Shown: positions 25,150 to 33,554 of the stretch, piece by piece
How the letters are laid out: the number at the start of each line of letters is the position of its first letter
Numbering within the stretch: position 1 is the first letter of the stretch
Source of the DNA: Laedolimicola ammoniilytica
GTDB taxonomy: Bacteria > Bacillota > Clostridia > Lachnospirales > Lachnospiraceae
Length of the DNA stretch: 64,000 bases
Direction: 5' to 3'
NCBI RefSeq assembly: GCF_025567165.1
Contig: NZ_JAOQKC010000008.1
Coordinates: 1-64,000 of the forward strand
The notes under the pieces: model-generated
What the model was told of the DNA's origin: nothing
Databases searched by the model: none
Seen by the model: only the letters and a program-made list of their open reading frames with translations
Program-made: the position numbers and the translations under genes

Positions 25150-25533
25150 ATGATACTGATTACAGGCGGAGCCTTTCAGGGAAAAAGGACATACGCAATG
25201 GAGCATTTTCAGCTGACAGCTGATGATTTTGTAAACGGGGCCGACTGCGCGGAAGCAGATCTGTTTCAGGCGAAAGCGGTCACGGATTTTCAGGAATATG
25301 TACGCCGGGTACTGAAGGAGGGCGGCGACGCGTCCACGCTGGCAGAAACATTGTATACAGAAAATCCGGATATCCTTGTAATTACGAACGAGCTGGGAAG
25401 CGGCGTGATACCTGCGGATCCCTTTGACCGCCAGTGGCGGGAGGCCTCCGGACGGGCAGCCTGCGATCTGGCGAAATACGCAGTAGAGGTTTATCGTGTG
25501 GTCTGCGGGATTGGGACGGTGATCAAGGAATGA
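25150..25533 (+). CDS. Short CobU-like protein with altered P-loop
   Basis: A 127-residue protein with the ends of CobU. The N-terminus is MILITGGAFQGKRTYAMEHF. The second half (ITNELGSGVIPADPFDRQWREA, then GRAACDLAKYAVEVYRVVCGIG) follows the CobU C-terminal pattern. The P-loop GGAFQGKR has Arg where CobU has Ser, and the guanylylated-His region is missing, so kinase/guanylyltransferase activity is doubtful. A canonical CobU is encoded at 18305-18844. It starts after GGAGGAAATCAGAC and overlaps cobC by 4 bases. It may be a regulatory or specialised relative, or a remnant kept for coupling to cobC. Confidence 0.7.
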   Translation: MILITGGAFQGKRTYAMEHFQLTADDFVNGADCAEADLFQAKAVTDFQEYVRRVLKEGGDASTLAETLYTENPDILVITNELGSGVIPADPFDRQWREASGRAACDLAKYAVEVYRVVCGIGTVIKE

Positions 25534-26165
25534 AGGAGCTGTATCTGATTCGTCATGGAAAGACTTATGGCAATACCCTGGGGCGCTACATCGGAACCAC
25601 CGACGAGCCCCTGTGCGAGGAGGGAAGAGAAGCCCTGCAGGCTATTTTCGAAGCGGGGCTCTACCCCATGCCGGACGTCCTGTACGGAAGTCCCCTGAAG
25701 CGCTGCCGGGAGACGGGGGCGATTTTATTTCCGGGCAAGAAAATGATTCCGGTTTCCCGGCTCCGAGAATGTGATTTCGGCGAATTCGAAAATAAGAATT
25801 ACAAAGAACTGTCCGGGAATGCGGCCTACCAGGCCTGGATTGACAGCAACGGCACGCTGCCCTTTCCGGGAGGCGAAAGCCGGGAGGCCTTTGAAGAGCG
25901 GTGCGTCACGGGCTTTCAGGAAGTCCTTGCGGATTTAAAAGGAAAGGCGGTTCACCGGGCGGCCCTTGTGGTACACGGAGGAACGATTATGAGTATCCTG
26001 GCAGCTTACGCGGCGCAGAAAGAGGAGTTTTATCACTGGCAGATTCAGAACGGAGAGGGCTTTCGTATGCTTGTGAATGAGACGGAAAAAGGAGGAGTTT
26101 TTCTCGATGAAATATCACATCTATGCCCTGATTCTGGGCTTTGTGCTGGATCTGATCTTCGGTGA
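25530..26165 (+). CDS. cobC: Alpha-ribazole phosphatase (CobC), histidine phosphatase family
   Basis: Removes the phosphate from alpha-ribazole 5'-phosphate or adenosylcobalamin phosphate at the end of B12 synthesis. The catalytic motif LIRHGKT (Arg8, His9) is at the N-terminus, and VVHGGTIMS holds the second His. RECDFGEFENKNY fits the cofactor-dependent phosphoglycerate mutase-like group. The ATG at 25530 overlaps the upstream stop (ATGA). The C-terminus runs 59 bases into cbiB. Confidence 0.88.
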   Translation: MKELYLIRHGKTYGNTLGRYIGTTDEPLCEEGREALQAIFEAGLYPMPDVLYGSPLKRCRETGAILFPGKKMIPVSRLRECDFGEFENKNYKELSGNAAYQAWIDSNGTLPFPGGESREAFEERCVTGFQEVLADLKGKAVHRAALVVHGGTIMSILAAYAAQKEEFYHWQIQNGEGFRMLVNETEKGGVFLDEISHLCPDSGLCAGSDLR

Positions 26166-27078
26166 TCCAAGATGCTTATATCACCCCATCTGTCTCATCG
26201 GCAATCTGATTTCCCATGGGGAGAAGCCCTTCCGGGCGGCGTTCCCGAAGACGGAGAAGGGCGAGCTGGCAGCAGGCGTGTTCTTCTGTATTTTCGTGGT
26301 GGCCGTATCTACAGCAGTTCCCTTCGGACTTTTATATCTGGCCCGGAACATCAATTTCTGGCTGTATTTTGCCTTGCTGACATTCTGGAGTTTCCAAATT
26401 TTAGCAACGAAATCTCTGAAAACCGAGAGCATGAAGGTCTACGACGCTTTAAAAGAGGGCGATCTGGAAAAGGCCCGCCATGCGGTGTCCATGATTGTGG
26501 GACGCGATACCCAGGCCTTAAATGAGGAGGGCGTAGCCAAGGCGGCAGTGGAGACGGTGGCGGAAAATTCCTCCGACGGCGTGGTGGCTCCCCTGCTTTT
26601 TCTGGCCATCGGCGGCCCGGTTCTGGGCTTTTTCTATAAGGCGGTAAATACCCTGGATTCCATGGTGGGCTATAAGAACGACAAATATCTGTATTTCGGC
26701 CGCTTCTCCGCGAAGCTGGACGATGTGCTGAATTATATCCCCGCCCGGATAAGCGGCCTTCTGCTGGTTGCGGCGAGCCCGCTGGCAGGCTTAAGCATAT
26801 CCGGCGCCTGGAGGATCTGGCTGCGGGATCGCCGTAACCATGCCAGCCCCAACTCCGCCCAGACTGAGGCGGCAGCGGCGGGCGCGCTTGAAGTTCAGCT
26901 GGCCGGGGACGCTTATTATTTCGGAAAGCTTTATAAAAAGCCGACCATCGGCGATCCCATCCGCCCGGTGGAGTATGAGGATATCCGCCGCATGAACCGG
27001 CTGATGTACGCGGGCGTGATTCTGGCACTGACGCTTGTGGCGACAGTAGCGGCGCTGGCCGGGGTGCTGGCAGTATAA
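26107..27078 (+). CDS. cbiB: Adenosylcobinamide-phosphate synthase (CbiB)
   Basis: A membrane protein that attaches aminopropanol phosphate (made by the cobD product at 6876-8006) to adenosylcobyric acid. LDLIFGDPRCLYHPICLIGNLI near the N-terminus, VETVAENSSDGVVAPL, AVNTLDSMVGYKNDKY and HASPNSAQTEAAAAGAL are CbiB signatures. Hydrophobic segments are found at both ends. Translation starts at 26107 after GGAGGAGTTTTTCTCG, inside the end of cobC. About 323 residues is normal. Confidence 0.93.
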   Translation: MKYHIYALILGFVLDLIFGDPRCLYHPICLIGNLISHGEKPFRAAFPKTEKGELAAGVFFCIFVVAVSTAVPFGLLYLARNINFWLYFALLTFWSFQILATKSLKTESMKVYDALKEGDLEKARHAVSMIVGRDTQALNEEGVAKAAVETVAENSSDGVVAPLLFLAIGGPVLGFFYKAVNTLDSMVGYKNDKYLYFGRFSAKLDDVLNYIPARISGLLLVAASPLAGLSISGAWRIWLRDRRNHASPNSAQTEAAAAGALEVQLAGDAYYFGKLYKKPTIGDPIRPVEYEDIRRMNRLMYAGVILALTLVATVAALAGVLAV

Positions 27079-27091
27079 GAATGATAGACGA

Positions 27092-27117
27092 AAGCCTGCT
27101 TGTAAAAAAGCAGGCTT
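27092..27117 (+). terminator. Hairpin after cbiB, likely terminator
   Basis: AAGCCTGCTT (27092-27101) pairs perfectly with AAGCAGGCTT (27108-27117) around GTAAAA. The following tract (CATGTTATT) is only partly T-rich, so termination may be incomplete. Confidence 0.5.
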
Positions 27118-27166
27118 CATGTTATTCTGAAGGTACGGAGAACCAGAGCAGTAAGGAGGGGACAGT

Positions 27167-28849
27167 ATGCCAGAATTAAATATTCCTGTGGGCGTTTCAG
27201 ACTTTCGGGAAATCCGGCAAAATGGCTATTACTATATCGATAAATCCGGTTTGATTCGGGAATTACTGAAGAACACAGCTACCAAAGTGACCCTGATTAC
27301 TCGGCCTCGGCGCTTTGGAAAAACCCTCAGTATGAGTATGCTGGAAAATTTCTTTGATATCCGAAAAGACAGCAGAGCGTGGTTTGAGGGTCTGGAAATC
27401 GCCAGGGACAGTGAACTGTGCCAGGCCTGGATGAATCAATGGCCGACGGTTTTCTTTTCTTTAAAGGATATTGACGGCTTGAATTTTGAATCTGCGTATG
27501 GACAACTGAAAGCACAGATTTCCGAATTATATAAAAAATATGCGTACCTGCTGGAATATGACGCAATCGATCCGGATGATAAACAAAATTTCCTGGATTT
27601 GAAGGCAGGACGGGCCGGAGAAGTACAGGTGAGCCGTGCCTTAAGCCTGTTGCTGCGGATCATGGAGGCATATTATCAGAAGCCGGTGATCCTGCTTCTG
27701 GATGAATATGATGTGCCCGTGGCAAAGGCAAGCAGCAATGGTTATTATGAGCAGATGCTGGAAGTTATCAAAACCATGATGAGTACGGCCTTAAAGGATA
27801 ACAGTTGTCTGCGGTTTGCAGTTATCACAGGCTGTCTGAAGATTGCCAAAGAAAGCATTTTTACAGGAACCAATAATCTGGTTTCCGATACCATCGGCAC
27901 TTCTGGACTGAATGAATATTTTGGATTTACACAGAAGGATGTGGATCGGCTGCTTGAGGATGCCGGGGCAAATAGTCAGGCGGAGAACATAAAGGTCTGG
28001 TACGACGGATATCGTTTCGGAAATTTTGAGGTATACTGTCCCTGGGATGTGATGAATTATCTCCGGGATTTTCAGCAGAATCCGGAAGCCAGACCGGTCA
28101 GTTACTGGAAAAATACCAGTGATAATGCCATTATCCGTTCCTTTATTGATTACGCGGGAGGAGCCATTACTAAAAAACTGGAAACATTGCTTTCCGGCGG
28201 TTATATTCTTCAGCATATTGATGAAAATCTGACGTATGATTATCTCCATTCATCCGAAGACAATCTCTGGAGCGTCCTGTATCTGACCGGATATCTGACC
28301 GGACTGAGGGAAGAGGAGCTGCCGGGAGTTGTGCCGGATGGAATGACAGCTCTTCGGATTCCCAACGAGGAAATCCGGGAGATTTTTGAGACAACCATTC
28401 GGAAATGGTTTGACGATAGCGCCAAAACCTGGAACCGAAAGGATTTATTTGCTTCTATCTGGCAGGGAGACAGCGAGGCTGCCACAGAGGAAATCAACAA
28501 GCTGCTGCGCAGAACCATCAGCTATCACGATTACCGAGAAGATTTTTATCATGCCTTTCTGGCCGGTATCTTTACCGGCGCGGGTTATGCCGTGGAATCC
28601 AACAAGGAGCATGGCGAAGGGCGCAGCGATATTGTGGTTTCTGATTACACGGACGGTTGGGTTGCCATATTTGAGATCAAATATTCGGACAGCCCGGAGG
28701 AGTTGGAAACGGACTGCGAGAAGGCGATCAGGCAGATGGATGAGCGGATGTACGCGGTAGAATATGAGGAACAGTATCCGGCGGAGAGGATTCTCTGCTA
28801 CGGTATTTCCTTCTTTAAGAAGCGTTGTCTGGTGAAAAAGAAAGCGTAA
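27167..28849 (+). CDS. AAA-ATPase-like protein with C-terminal PD-(D/E)XK nuclease-like domain
   Basis: 560 residues of the family with an N-terminal AAA-ATPase-like domain and a PDDEXK_9-type C-terminus. The N-terminus VGVSDFREIRQNGYYYIDKS and the P-loop RPRRFGKTLSMSML (Lys52) are characteristic. Walker B reads VILLLDEYDVPVAK. The C-terminal domain has GRSDIVVSDY followed by FEIKYS, the D...ExK arrangement. These proteins occur in many copies in gut Firmicutes and Bacteroidetes, and their role is not established. The gene separates cbiB from the corrinoid adenosyltransferase gene, so it looks like an insertion in the B12 locus. Confidence 0.88.
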   Translation: MPELNIPVGVSDFREIRQNGYYYIDKSGLIRELLKNTATKVTLITRPRRFGKTLSMSMLENFFDIRKDSRAWFEGLEIARDSELCQAWMNQWPTVFFSLKDIDGLNFESAYGQLKAQISELYKKYAYLLEYDAIDPDDKQNFLDLKAGRAGEVQVSRALSLLLRIMEAYYQKPVILLLDEYDVPVAKASSNGYYEQMLEVIKTMMSTALKDNSCLRFAVITGCLKIAKESIFTGTNNLVSDTIGTSGLNEYFGFTQKDVDRLLEDAGANSQAENIKVWYDGYRFGNFEVYCPWDVMNYLRDFQQNPEARPVSYWKNTSDNAIIRSFIDYAGGAITKKLETLLSGGYILQHIDENLTYDYLHSSEDNLWSVLYLTGYLTGLREEELPGVVPDGMTALRIPNEEIREIFETTIRKWFDDSAKTWNRKDLFASIWQGDSEAATEEINKLLRRTISYHDYREDFYHAFLAGIFTGAGYAVESNKEHGEGRSDIVVSDYTDGWVAIFEIKYSDSPEELETDCEKAIRQMDERMYAVEYEEQYPAERILCYGISFFKKRCLVKKKA

Positions 28850-28867
28850 AATGAGGAGATTCGAATT

Positions 28868-29395
28868 ATGAAACAATCATGTATTCACATCTACTGCGGC
28901 GACGGTAAGGGAAAATCCACCGCAGTCACAGGGCTTGCTGTCCGGGCGGCAGGAAGCGGCAGAAGGGTCGTTTTCACCCAGTTTATGAAGGATGGGAAAT
29001 CTTCAGAACTGAAGGTACTGCGGGAGCTGCCCGGTGTCACGGTGCTGACCTGTGAGAAGCAGTTCGGCTTCTTCTGGAATATGACCGACGAGCAGAAAAA
29101 GGAGGCGGCAGCCGCCTATCAGGCGCTCTTTGACCGGGCCACAGAGCTGGCAGCGCAGGAAGATGCTTTCCTGCTGGTCATGGACGAGTTTATGTCCTGC
29201 TACAATCACGGCATGTTGAACCGGGAAAAAGCCCTGGATTTTCTGAAGAACCGTCCGAAAGGCCTGGAGGTGGCCCTGACAGGCCGGGATCCGGCCCCAG
29301 AGCTTCTGGAACTGGCCGATTATGTCTCCGAGGTGCGGAAAATCAAGCATCCCTTCGACCAGGGTGTACATGCCCGGAAGGGAATTGAGCTGTAG
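28868..29395 (+). CDS. cobO: Corrinoid adenosyltransferase, BtuR/CobO/CobA type
   Basis: Transfers the 5'-deoxyadenosyl group of ATP to the reduced cobalt of corrinoids. The P-loop IYCGDGKGKSTAVTGLAVRA is diagnostic, as are FTQFMKDGKSSE and MDEFMSCYNHG. The C-terminus HPFDQGVHARKGIEL is the conserved tail. At 175 residues it is a typical CobO. GAGGAG precedes the ATG. It is the last B12 gene of the window. Confidence 0.93.
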   Translation: MKQSCIHIYCGDGKGKSTAVTGLAVRAAGSGRRVVFTQFMKDGKSSELKVLRELPGVTVLTCEKQFGFFWNMTDEQKKEAAAAYQALFDRATELAAQEDAFLLVMDEFMSCYNHGMLNREKALDFLKNRPKGLEVALTGRDPAPELLELADYVSEVRKIKHPFDQGVHARKGIEL

Positions 29396-29410
29396 GAGAA
29401 GAACAGGGGC

Positions 29411-29440
29411 TTGACAGGCCGGGGGAAAGAGTGGTAATGT
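29411..29440 (+). promoter_or_regulatory. Promoter upstream of purC
   Basis: A perfect -35 TTGACA (29411-29416) and TAATGT (29435-29440) with an 18-base spacer. The leader then holds a small hairpin, GGGTCA (29452-29457) with TGACCC (29467-29472), of unknown role. Confidence 0.65.
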
Positions 29441-29511
29441 GGAAATGCCCAGGGTCAAAAGAAGTCTGACCCGAATTTCCATTTAAAAACAGAATGATGA
29501 GGTGCAAGGAT

Positions 29512-30387
29512 ATGCAGGAAATGAAACCGATCAAAGAAGGTAAGGTACGTGAGATTTACGACAACGGCGACAGCCTGATTATGGTAGCGACAGACCGTAT
29601 CAGCTGCTTCGATGTGATTCTTCATAATGAAGTGACAAAGAAGGGCGCAGTACTGACCCAGATGTCCAAATTCTGGTTCGATATGACAGAGGACATTCTG
29701 CCGAACCACATGATTTCCGTTGACACAAAGGATATGCCGGAGTACTTCCAGCAGGAGAAGTTCCGGGGTAAATCCATGATGTGCAGAAAGCTTCAGATGC
29801 TTCCCATCGAGTGCATCGTCCGCGGCTATATCACAGGCAGCGGCTGGGCCAGCTACAAGGAGAACGGAACCGTCTGCGGTATCAGGCTTCCGGAAGGACT
29901 GAAAGAGTCTGACAAGCTGCCGGAGCCGATTTACACACCGTCCACCAAGGCGGAGATCGGCGACCATGACGAAAACATTTCCTACGAGCAGAGTATCGCT
30001 CATCTTGAAAAATATTTCCCGGGCAAGGGAGAGGAGTACGCAAAGGCTCTTCGCGACAATACCATTGCCCTCTATAAGAAATGCGCGGAGTACGCCCTGA
30101 GCAAGGGAATCATCATCGCGGACACCAAGTTTGAGTTTGGTCTGGATGAGAACGGCAACCTGGTGATCGGCGACGAGATGCTGACGCCGGACAGCTCCCG
30201 TTTCTGGCCGGCAGACGGCTATGAGCCGGGCCACGGACAGCCCTCCTTTGACAAGCAGTTTGCCCGCGACTGGCTGAAGGCCAACCCGGACAACAACTGG
30301 ACCCTGCCCCAGGAGATCGTGGACAAGACCATCGAGAAATACCTGCAGGCATACGAGATGCTGACCGGAAAGCCGCTGGAAGTATAG
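29512..30387 (+). CDS. purC: Phosphoribosylaminoimidazole-succinocarboxamide synthase (PurC)
   Basis: Condenses CAIR with aspartate in purine synthesis. KEGKVREIYDNGDSLIMVATDRISCFD is the N-terminal signature (in two pieces: KEGKVREIY and ATDRISCFDV). IECIVRGYITGSGW, LIIADTKFEFG-like IIIADTKFEFG and DEMLTPDSSRFWP are all present. About 291 residues matches the longer clostridial type. In-frame ATG codons occur at 29494 and 29512. GAGGTG just before 29512 favours the latter. It has its own promoter and terminator and is a monocistronic unit between the B12 and molybdenum loci. Confidence 0.93.
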   Translation: MQEMKPIKEGKVREIYDNGDSLIMVATDRISCFDVILHNEVTKKGAVLTQMSKFWFDMTEDILPNHMISVDTKDMPEYFQQEKFRGKSMMCRKLQMLPIECIVRGYITGSGWASYKENGTVCGIRLPEGLKESDKLPEPIYTPSTKAEIGDHDENISYEQSIAHLEKYFPGKGEEYAKALRDNTIALYKKCAEYALSKGIIIADTKFEFGLDENGNLVIGDEMLTPDSSRFWPADGYEPGHGQPSFDKQFARDWLKANPDNNWTLPQEIVDKTIEKYLQAYEMLTGKPLEV

Positions 30388-30401
30388 GTAAAAAATTGAG
30401 G

Positions 30402-30441
30402 CGCGGATATGTTCCATTTTTGGAGTATATCCGCGTTTTTT
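30402..30441 (+). terminator. purC terminator
   Basis: CGCGGATAT (30402-30410) pairs with ATATCCGCG (30427-30435), with an inner CCA/TGG pair, followed by six T residues. Confidence 0.85.
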
Positions 30442-30567
30442 ATGTAATAGGAAATTCCGATGGAATCCCCTATTACATAAAAAACATTATCGCACTGCGG
30501 CGGAGAGGTAGTATGTCGCTTGGGCGACCCGCCGCATGCGGAGAATCCTGCGTAGCAGGATTCTTTC
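30436..30567. repeat. Cluster of three palindromes downstream of purC
   Basis: Three hairpins follow the purC terminator. The first is a perfect 16-base stem, 30436-30451 with 30469-30484, with an inner ATTCC/GGAAT stem. The second pairs TGCGGCGG (30496-30503) with CCGCCGCA (30529-30536) and has an inner GTCGC/GCGAC stem. The third pairs AGAATCCTGC (30542-30551) with GCAGGATTCT (30555-30564) and leads into TTCTT, so it could terminate. The T tract of the purC terminator is the left edge of the first palindrome. No gene is seen between 30388 and 30681; the remainder (30568-30663) shows nothing recognisable. Confidence 0.65.
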
Positions 30568-30681
30568 TTATATACAAAAGACGGATAAAAAATCACCGTT
30601 ATGTTTTGAAAAACAGGTGAAACTTCCACTCCGCTGTGTTACACTGGATACATAGATTGGTTTTTGGGAGGAATTTGGGGT

Positions 30682-31707
30682 ATGAAATGTATCAACACAA
30701 CGGACGCGGTGGGCCATGTGCTCTGCCACGACATTACGCGGATCGTCAAGGATGTGGTTAAGGACACCGCATTCCGCAAGGGACACATCGTCACCGAGGA
30801 GGATATTCCGGTGCTGCTGTCCCTGGGAAAGGATCACCTGTATGTCTGGGAGAAGGACGAGAACACCCTCCATGAAAATGAGGCGGCAGAGATTCTGTGC
30901 GCCGTCTGCAGGAACGAAAATATGCATCCCACCGATGTGAAGGAGGGAAAAATTGAGCTGGTGGCCGACTGCGACGGCCTGTTCCGGGTAGATGTGCCGC
31001 GGCTTGACGCCATCAATGAAATCGATGAGATTATGATTGCCACGCGGCATAATAACACGCCGGTGAAAAAGGGCGACCGTCTGCTGGGAACCCGGGTGAT
31101 TCCGCTTGTTATCGCGAAGGAGAAGCTGGAACGGGTAAAGGAGGCTGCGGGAAGCGAGCCTTTGGTTTCCCTGACGCCTTATAAGCCCCTGAAGGCAGGC
31201 ATTGTCACCACAGGAAATGAAGTGTATTACGGACGGATCAAGGATACTTTCACGCCGGTTATCATTGAGAAGCTGGCCGCCTATGGAATCGAGATCTGCG
31301 GACACATCCTCTGCGACGACAACCGGGAGAAGATTACCGAGGCCATTCTGAAGCTGAAGGAAGAGGGAGCGGACATGATTCTCTGTACCGGAGGCATGAG
31401 CGTGGATCCGGACGATCAGACGCCGGGGGCGATTAAGCAGACGGGAGCGCGTATTGTATCCTACGGCGCGCCGGTGCTTCCGGGAGCCATGTTCCTGCTG
31501 GCTTATTTCGAGGACGGTACGCCGGTTATGGGACTGCCGGGCTGCGTCATGTACGCAAAGGCTACGGTCTTTGATCTGGTACTGCCCCGGATTGCGGCGG
31601 GGATAGAGGTGACGAAGAAGGAACTGGCCCATATGGGAAATGGCGGCTTCTGTCTGGGCTGTAAGACCTGTCATTACCCCAACTGCGGTTTTGGAAAAGG
31701 CGTATAA
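30682..31707 (+). CDS. Molybdopterin-binding (MoeA/MoaB-domain) protein with C-terminal Cys cluster
   Basis: About 341 residues. The middle and C-terminal part contain the MoaB/Mog-like fold: LKAGIVTTGNEVYYG, then ADMILCTGGMSVDPDDQTPGAIKQTGA and PGAMFLLAYFEDGTPVMGLPGCVMYAKATVF (quoted in parts), with the MPT-binding GGMSVDPDD motif. The extreme C-terminus GFCLGCKTCHYPNCGFGKG has four closely spaced Cys (CxxCxxCxxxxC), suggesting a zinc or Fe-S site. The frame is open from 30664, but GGGAGGAATTTGGGGT places the start at 30682. It precedes moeA in one operon and may bind or traffic the cofactor. Confidence 0.82.
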   Translation: MKCINTTDAVGHVLCHDITRIVKDVVKDTAFRKGHIVTEEDIPVLLSLGKDHLYVWEKDENTLHENEAAEILCAVCRNENMHPTDVKEGKIELVADCDGLFRVDVPRLDAINEIDEIMIATRHNNTPVKKGDRLLGTRVIPLVIAKEKLERVKEAAGSEPLVSLTPYKPLKAGIVTTGNEVYYGRIKDTFTPVIIEKLAAYGIEICGHILCDDNREKITEAILKLKEEGADMILCTGGMSVDPDDQTPGAIKQTGARIVSYGAPVLPGAMFLLAYFEDGTPVMGLPGCVMYAKATVFDLVLPRIAAGIEVTKKELAHMGNGGFCLGCKTCHYPNCGFGKGV

Positions 31708-31720
31708 GGGGGAAGCTGGT

Positions 31721-32926
31721 ATGGGAGGAATTACAACAGAGGAGGCGCTTTGCCTGGTTTTACAGCACACGCCGGTGATACAGGAGAAGGAACAGATTCA
31801 AATCGCGAATATTTCGGGCCGGGTATTGGCGGAAGACGTGAAAACCGTCTTTGATAATCCGCCCTTTCACCGCTCTCCTATTGACGGCTATGCCTGCCGG
31901 GCAGCGGATTTAACTGGCGCCTCAAAGGAACAGCCGGTCTGTCTTACAGTCCTGCGGGAGATTGACGCGGGGGATTATTCCGAGGAAGAGGTGCAGCCGG
32001 GACAGGCTGTACGTATTATGACCGGTGCGGCGATTCCGCCCGGCTGTGACTGCTGCGTTCGTCAGGAGGATACGGATTACGGCGAGGAGACGGTACAGAT
32101 CTATAAGGCGGAGCGGCCGTGGGGCAATTATTGCTTCCGGGGCGAGGACTTTAAGGCCGGACAGGTACTGCTGAAAGCAGACCGGGAGCTTGGCTTCGTG
32201 GAGGCCGGCGTGCTGGCCGGAATGGGAATCCCGGAGGTGGCTGTCTACCGCCGTCCCCGGATCGCGGTGCTGACCACCGGCAATGAGGTGGTGCAGCCGG
32301 GAGAGCCGTTGGCTCCCGGCAAGATCTATGACATCAACCAGAAGCTTCTGGCGGCCCGTCTGATGGAGTTGGGCGTGGAGCTTCTGGAGGCCCGCTCCGT
32401 CCCGGACGAGCCGGAGCAGATGGCGGAGGCTCTGAAAAAGGCCGCGAAGGAAGCGGATCTGATCGTTACCACAGGCGCTGTGTCTGTGGGAAAAAAGGAC
32501 ATCATGCATGAATCCCTGGCCCGGATTGGGGCGGAGCGCGTATTCTGGGGTATCCAGGTGAAGCCCGGTATGCCTACTTTATTTTCTGATTATCAGGGAA
32601 TCCCGGTTATGAGTCTGTCCGGCAATCCCTTCAGCGCCCTAGTTATTACAGAACTCCTGCTTCGCCCTATGCTGGCGAAAATGATGAGAAAGCCGTCTCT
32701 TGAGCTGGTGCGGGTGCAGGGAACCCTGGCGGACGCCTTTGGAAAACCCAGTCCGGGTCGGCGCTTTGTGCGGGCTTACTGGGAAAAGGGAACCTTCCAT
32801 CTGCCGGAGGGACTGAATTCCAATGGCGTGCTGGCCTCCATGGTGGGCTGCAACTGCCTGTTGGATGTGCCTGCAGGATCTGGGGCGCTGAAACCGGGGG
32901 ATGAGGCGGAGGCGATTCTGTTATAA
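31721..32926 (+). CDS. moeA: Molybdopterin molybdenumtransferase (MoeA)
   Basis: Inserts molybdate into adenylylated molybdopterin. PPFHRSPIDGYACRAADL, MTGAAIPPGCDCCVRQEDT, VLTTGNEVVQPGEPL, DINQKLLAARL, TTGAVSVGKKD and SLSGNPFSALV are the MoeA signatures. About 401 residues is typical. The frame extends upstream into the previous gene, but GGGGGAAGC before the ATG at 31721 and the usual N-terminus (ITTEEALCLVL) fix the start. The four-gene series to 34453 is closely spaced. Confidence 0.93.
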   Translation: MGGITTEEALCLVLQHTPVIQEKEQIQIANISGRVLAEDVKTVFDNPPFHRSPIDGYACRAADLTGASKEQPVCLTVLREIDAGDYSEEEVQPGQAVRIMTGAAIPPGCDCCVRQEDTDYGEETVQIYKAERPWGNYCFRGEDFKAGQVLLKADRELGFVEAGVLAGMGIPEVAVYRRPRIAVLTTGNEVVQPGEPLAPGKIYDINQKLLAARLMELGVELLEARSVPDEPEQMAEALKKAAKEADLIVTTGAVSVGKKDIMHESLARIGAERVFWGIQVKPGMPTLFSDYQGIPVMSLSGNPFSALVITELLLRPMLAKMMRKPSLELVRVQGTLADAFGKPSPGRRFVRAYWEKGTFHLPEGLNSNGVLASMVGCNCLLDVPAGSGALKPGDEAEAILL

Positions 32927-32978
32927 AGGGAAAATCTCCTTGAGATGTTGCTTCCAACAGTTAATTTGAAAGTATGGA

Positions 32979-33554
32979 ATGTTATTTATGAACAAAAGAT
33001 TAGAGAAAAAGCCGTTATTTTACGCCGTCAGCGGTGTGAAAAATTCGGGAAAAACCACGTTGATCACGAAGCTTCTGCCGGTTCTGACCGGACGGGGGCT
33101 GAAGGTGGCTACCATCAAGCATGACGGCCATGATTTTCAGACCGATGTGCCGGGAACGGATACCTTTGCCCATTTTCAGGCGGGAGCCTACGGTACCGTG
33201 GTTTTTTCGGACCACAAATTTATGGTCGTAAAGAAGCAGCCGGAGGAAGCCCAGGCGGAGCAAATGACGCCGGAGCAGCTGGCGTCCTGGTTCCCGGAGG
33301 CGGATCTGATTCTGCTGGAGGGCTTTAAGGACAGCGGGTATCCCAAAATGGAGCTGATTCGCGGAGCCAATTCCTCGGACTGTGTCTGCAGGGGGCATAA
33401 TTTACGCGCCGTTGTGACAGATCTGGCGCCCGGAGCGGTGAAAGGACTGCCGGAGGGCGTGCCGGTATTCGGGCTGGAAGACGTGGAGAGCATTGCGGAA
33501 TTTATTTTAAAGGATTTGTTTCCTTTATCCGGAAATACAAAGGAGATCATATGA
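32979..33554 (+). CDS. mobB: Molybdopterin-guanine dinucleotide biosynthesis adapter (MobB)
   Basis: A P-loop GTP-binding partner of MobA. YAVSGVKNSGKTTLITKLLP is the Walker A region; VATIKHDGHDF and ADLILLEGFKDSGYPKMELIR are typical MobB motifs. The start is either 32979 or the ATG at 32988; neither has a strong ribosome binding site. The stop overlaps the next gene by 4 bases (ATGA). At about 190 residues it fits the family. Confidence 0.88.
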   Translation: MLFMNKRLEKKPLFYAVSGVKNSGKTTLITKLLPVLTGRGLKVATIKHDGHDFQTDVPGTDTFAHFQAGAYGTVVFSDHKFMVVKKQPEEAQAEQMTPEQLASWFPEADLILLEGFKDSGYPKMELIRGANSSDCVCRGHNLRAVVTDLAPGAVKGLPEGVPVFGLEDVESIAEFILKDLFPLSGNTKEII

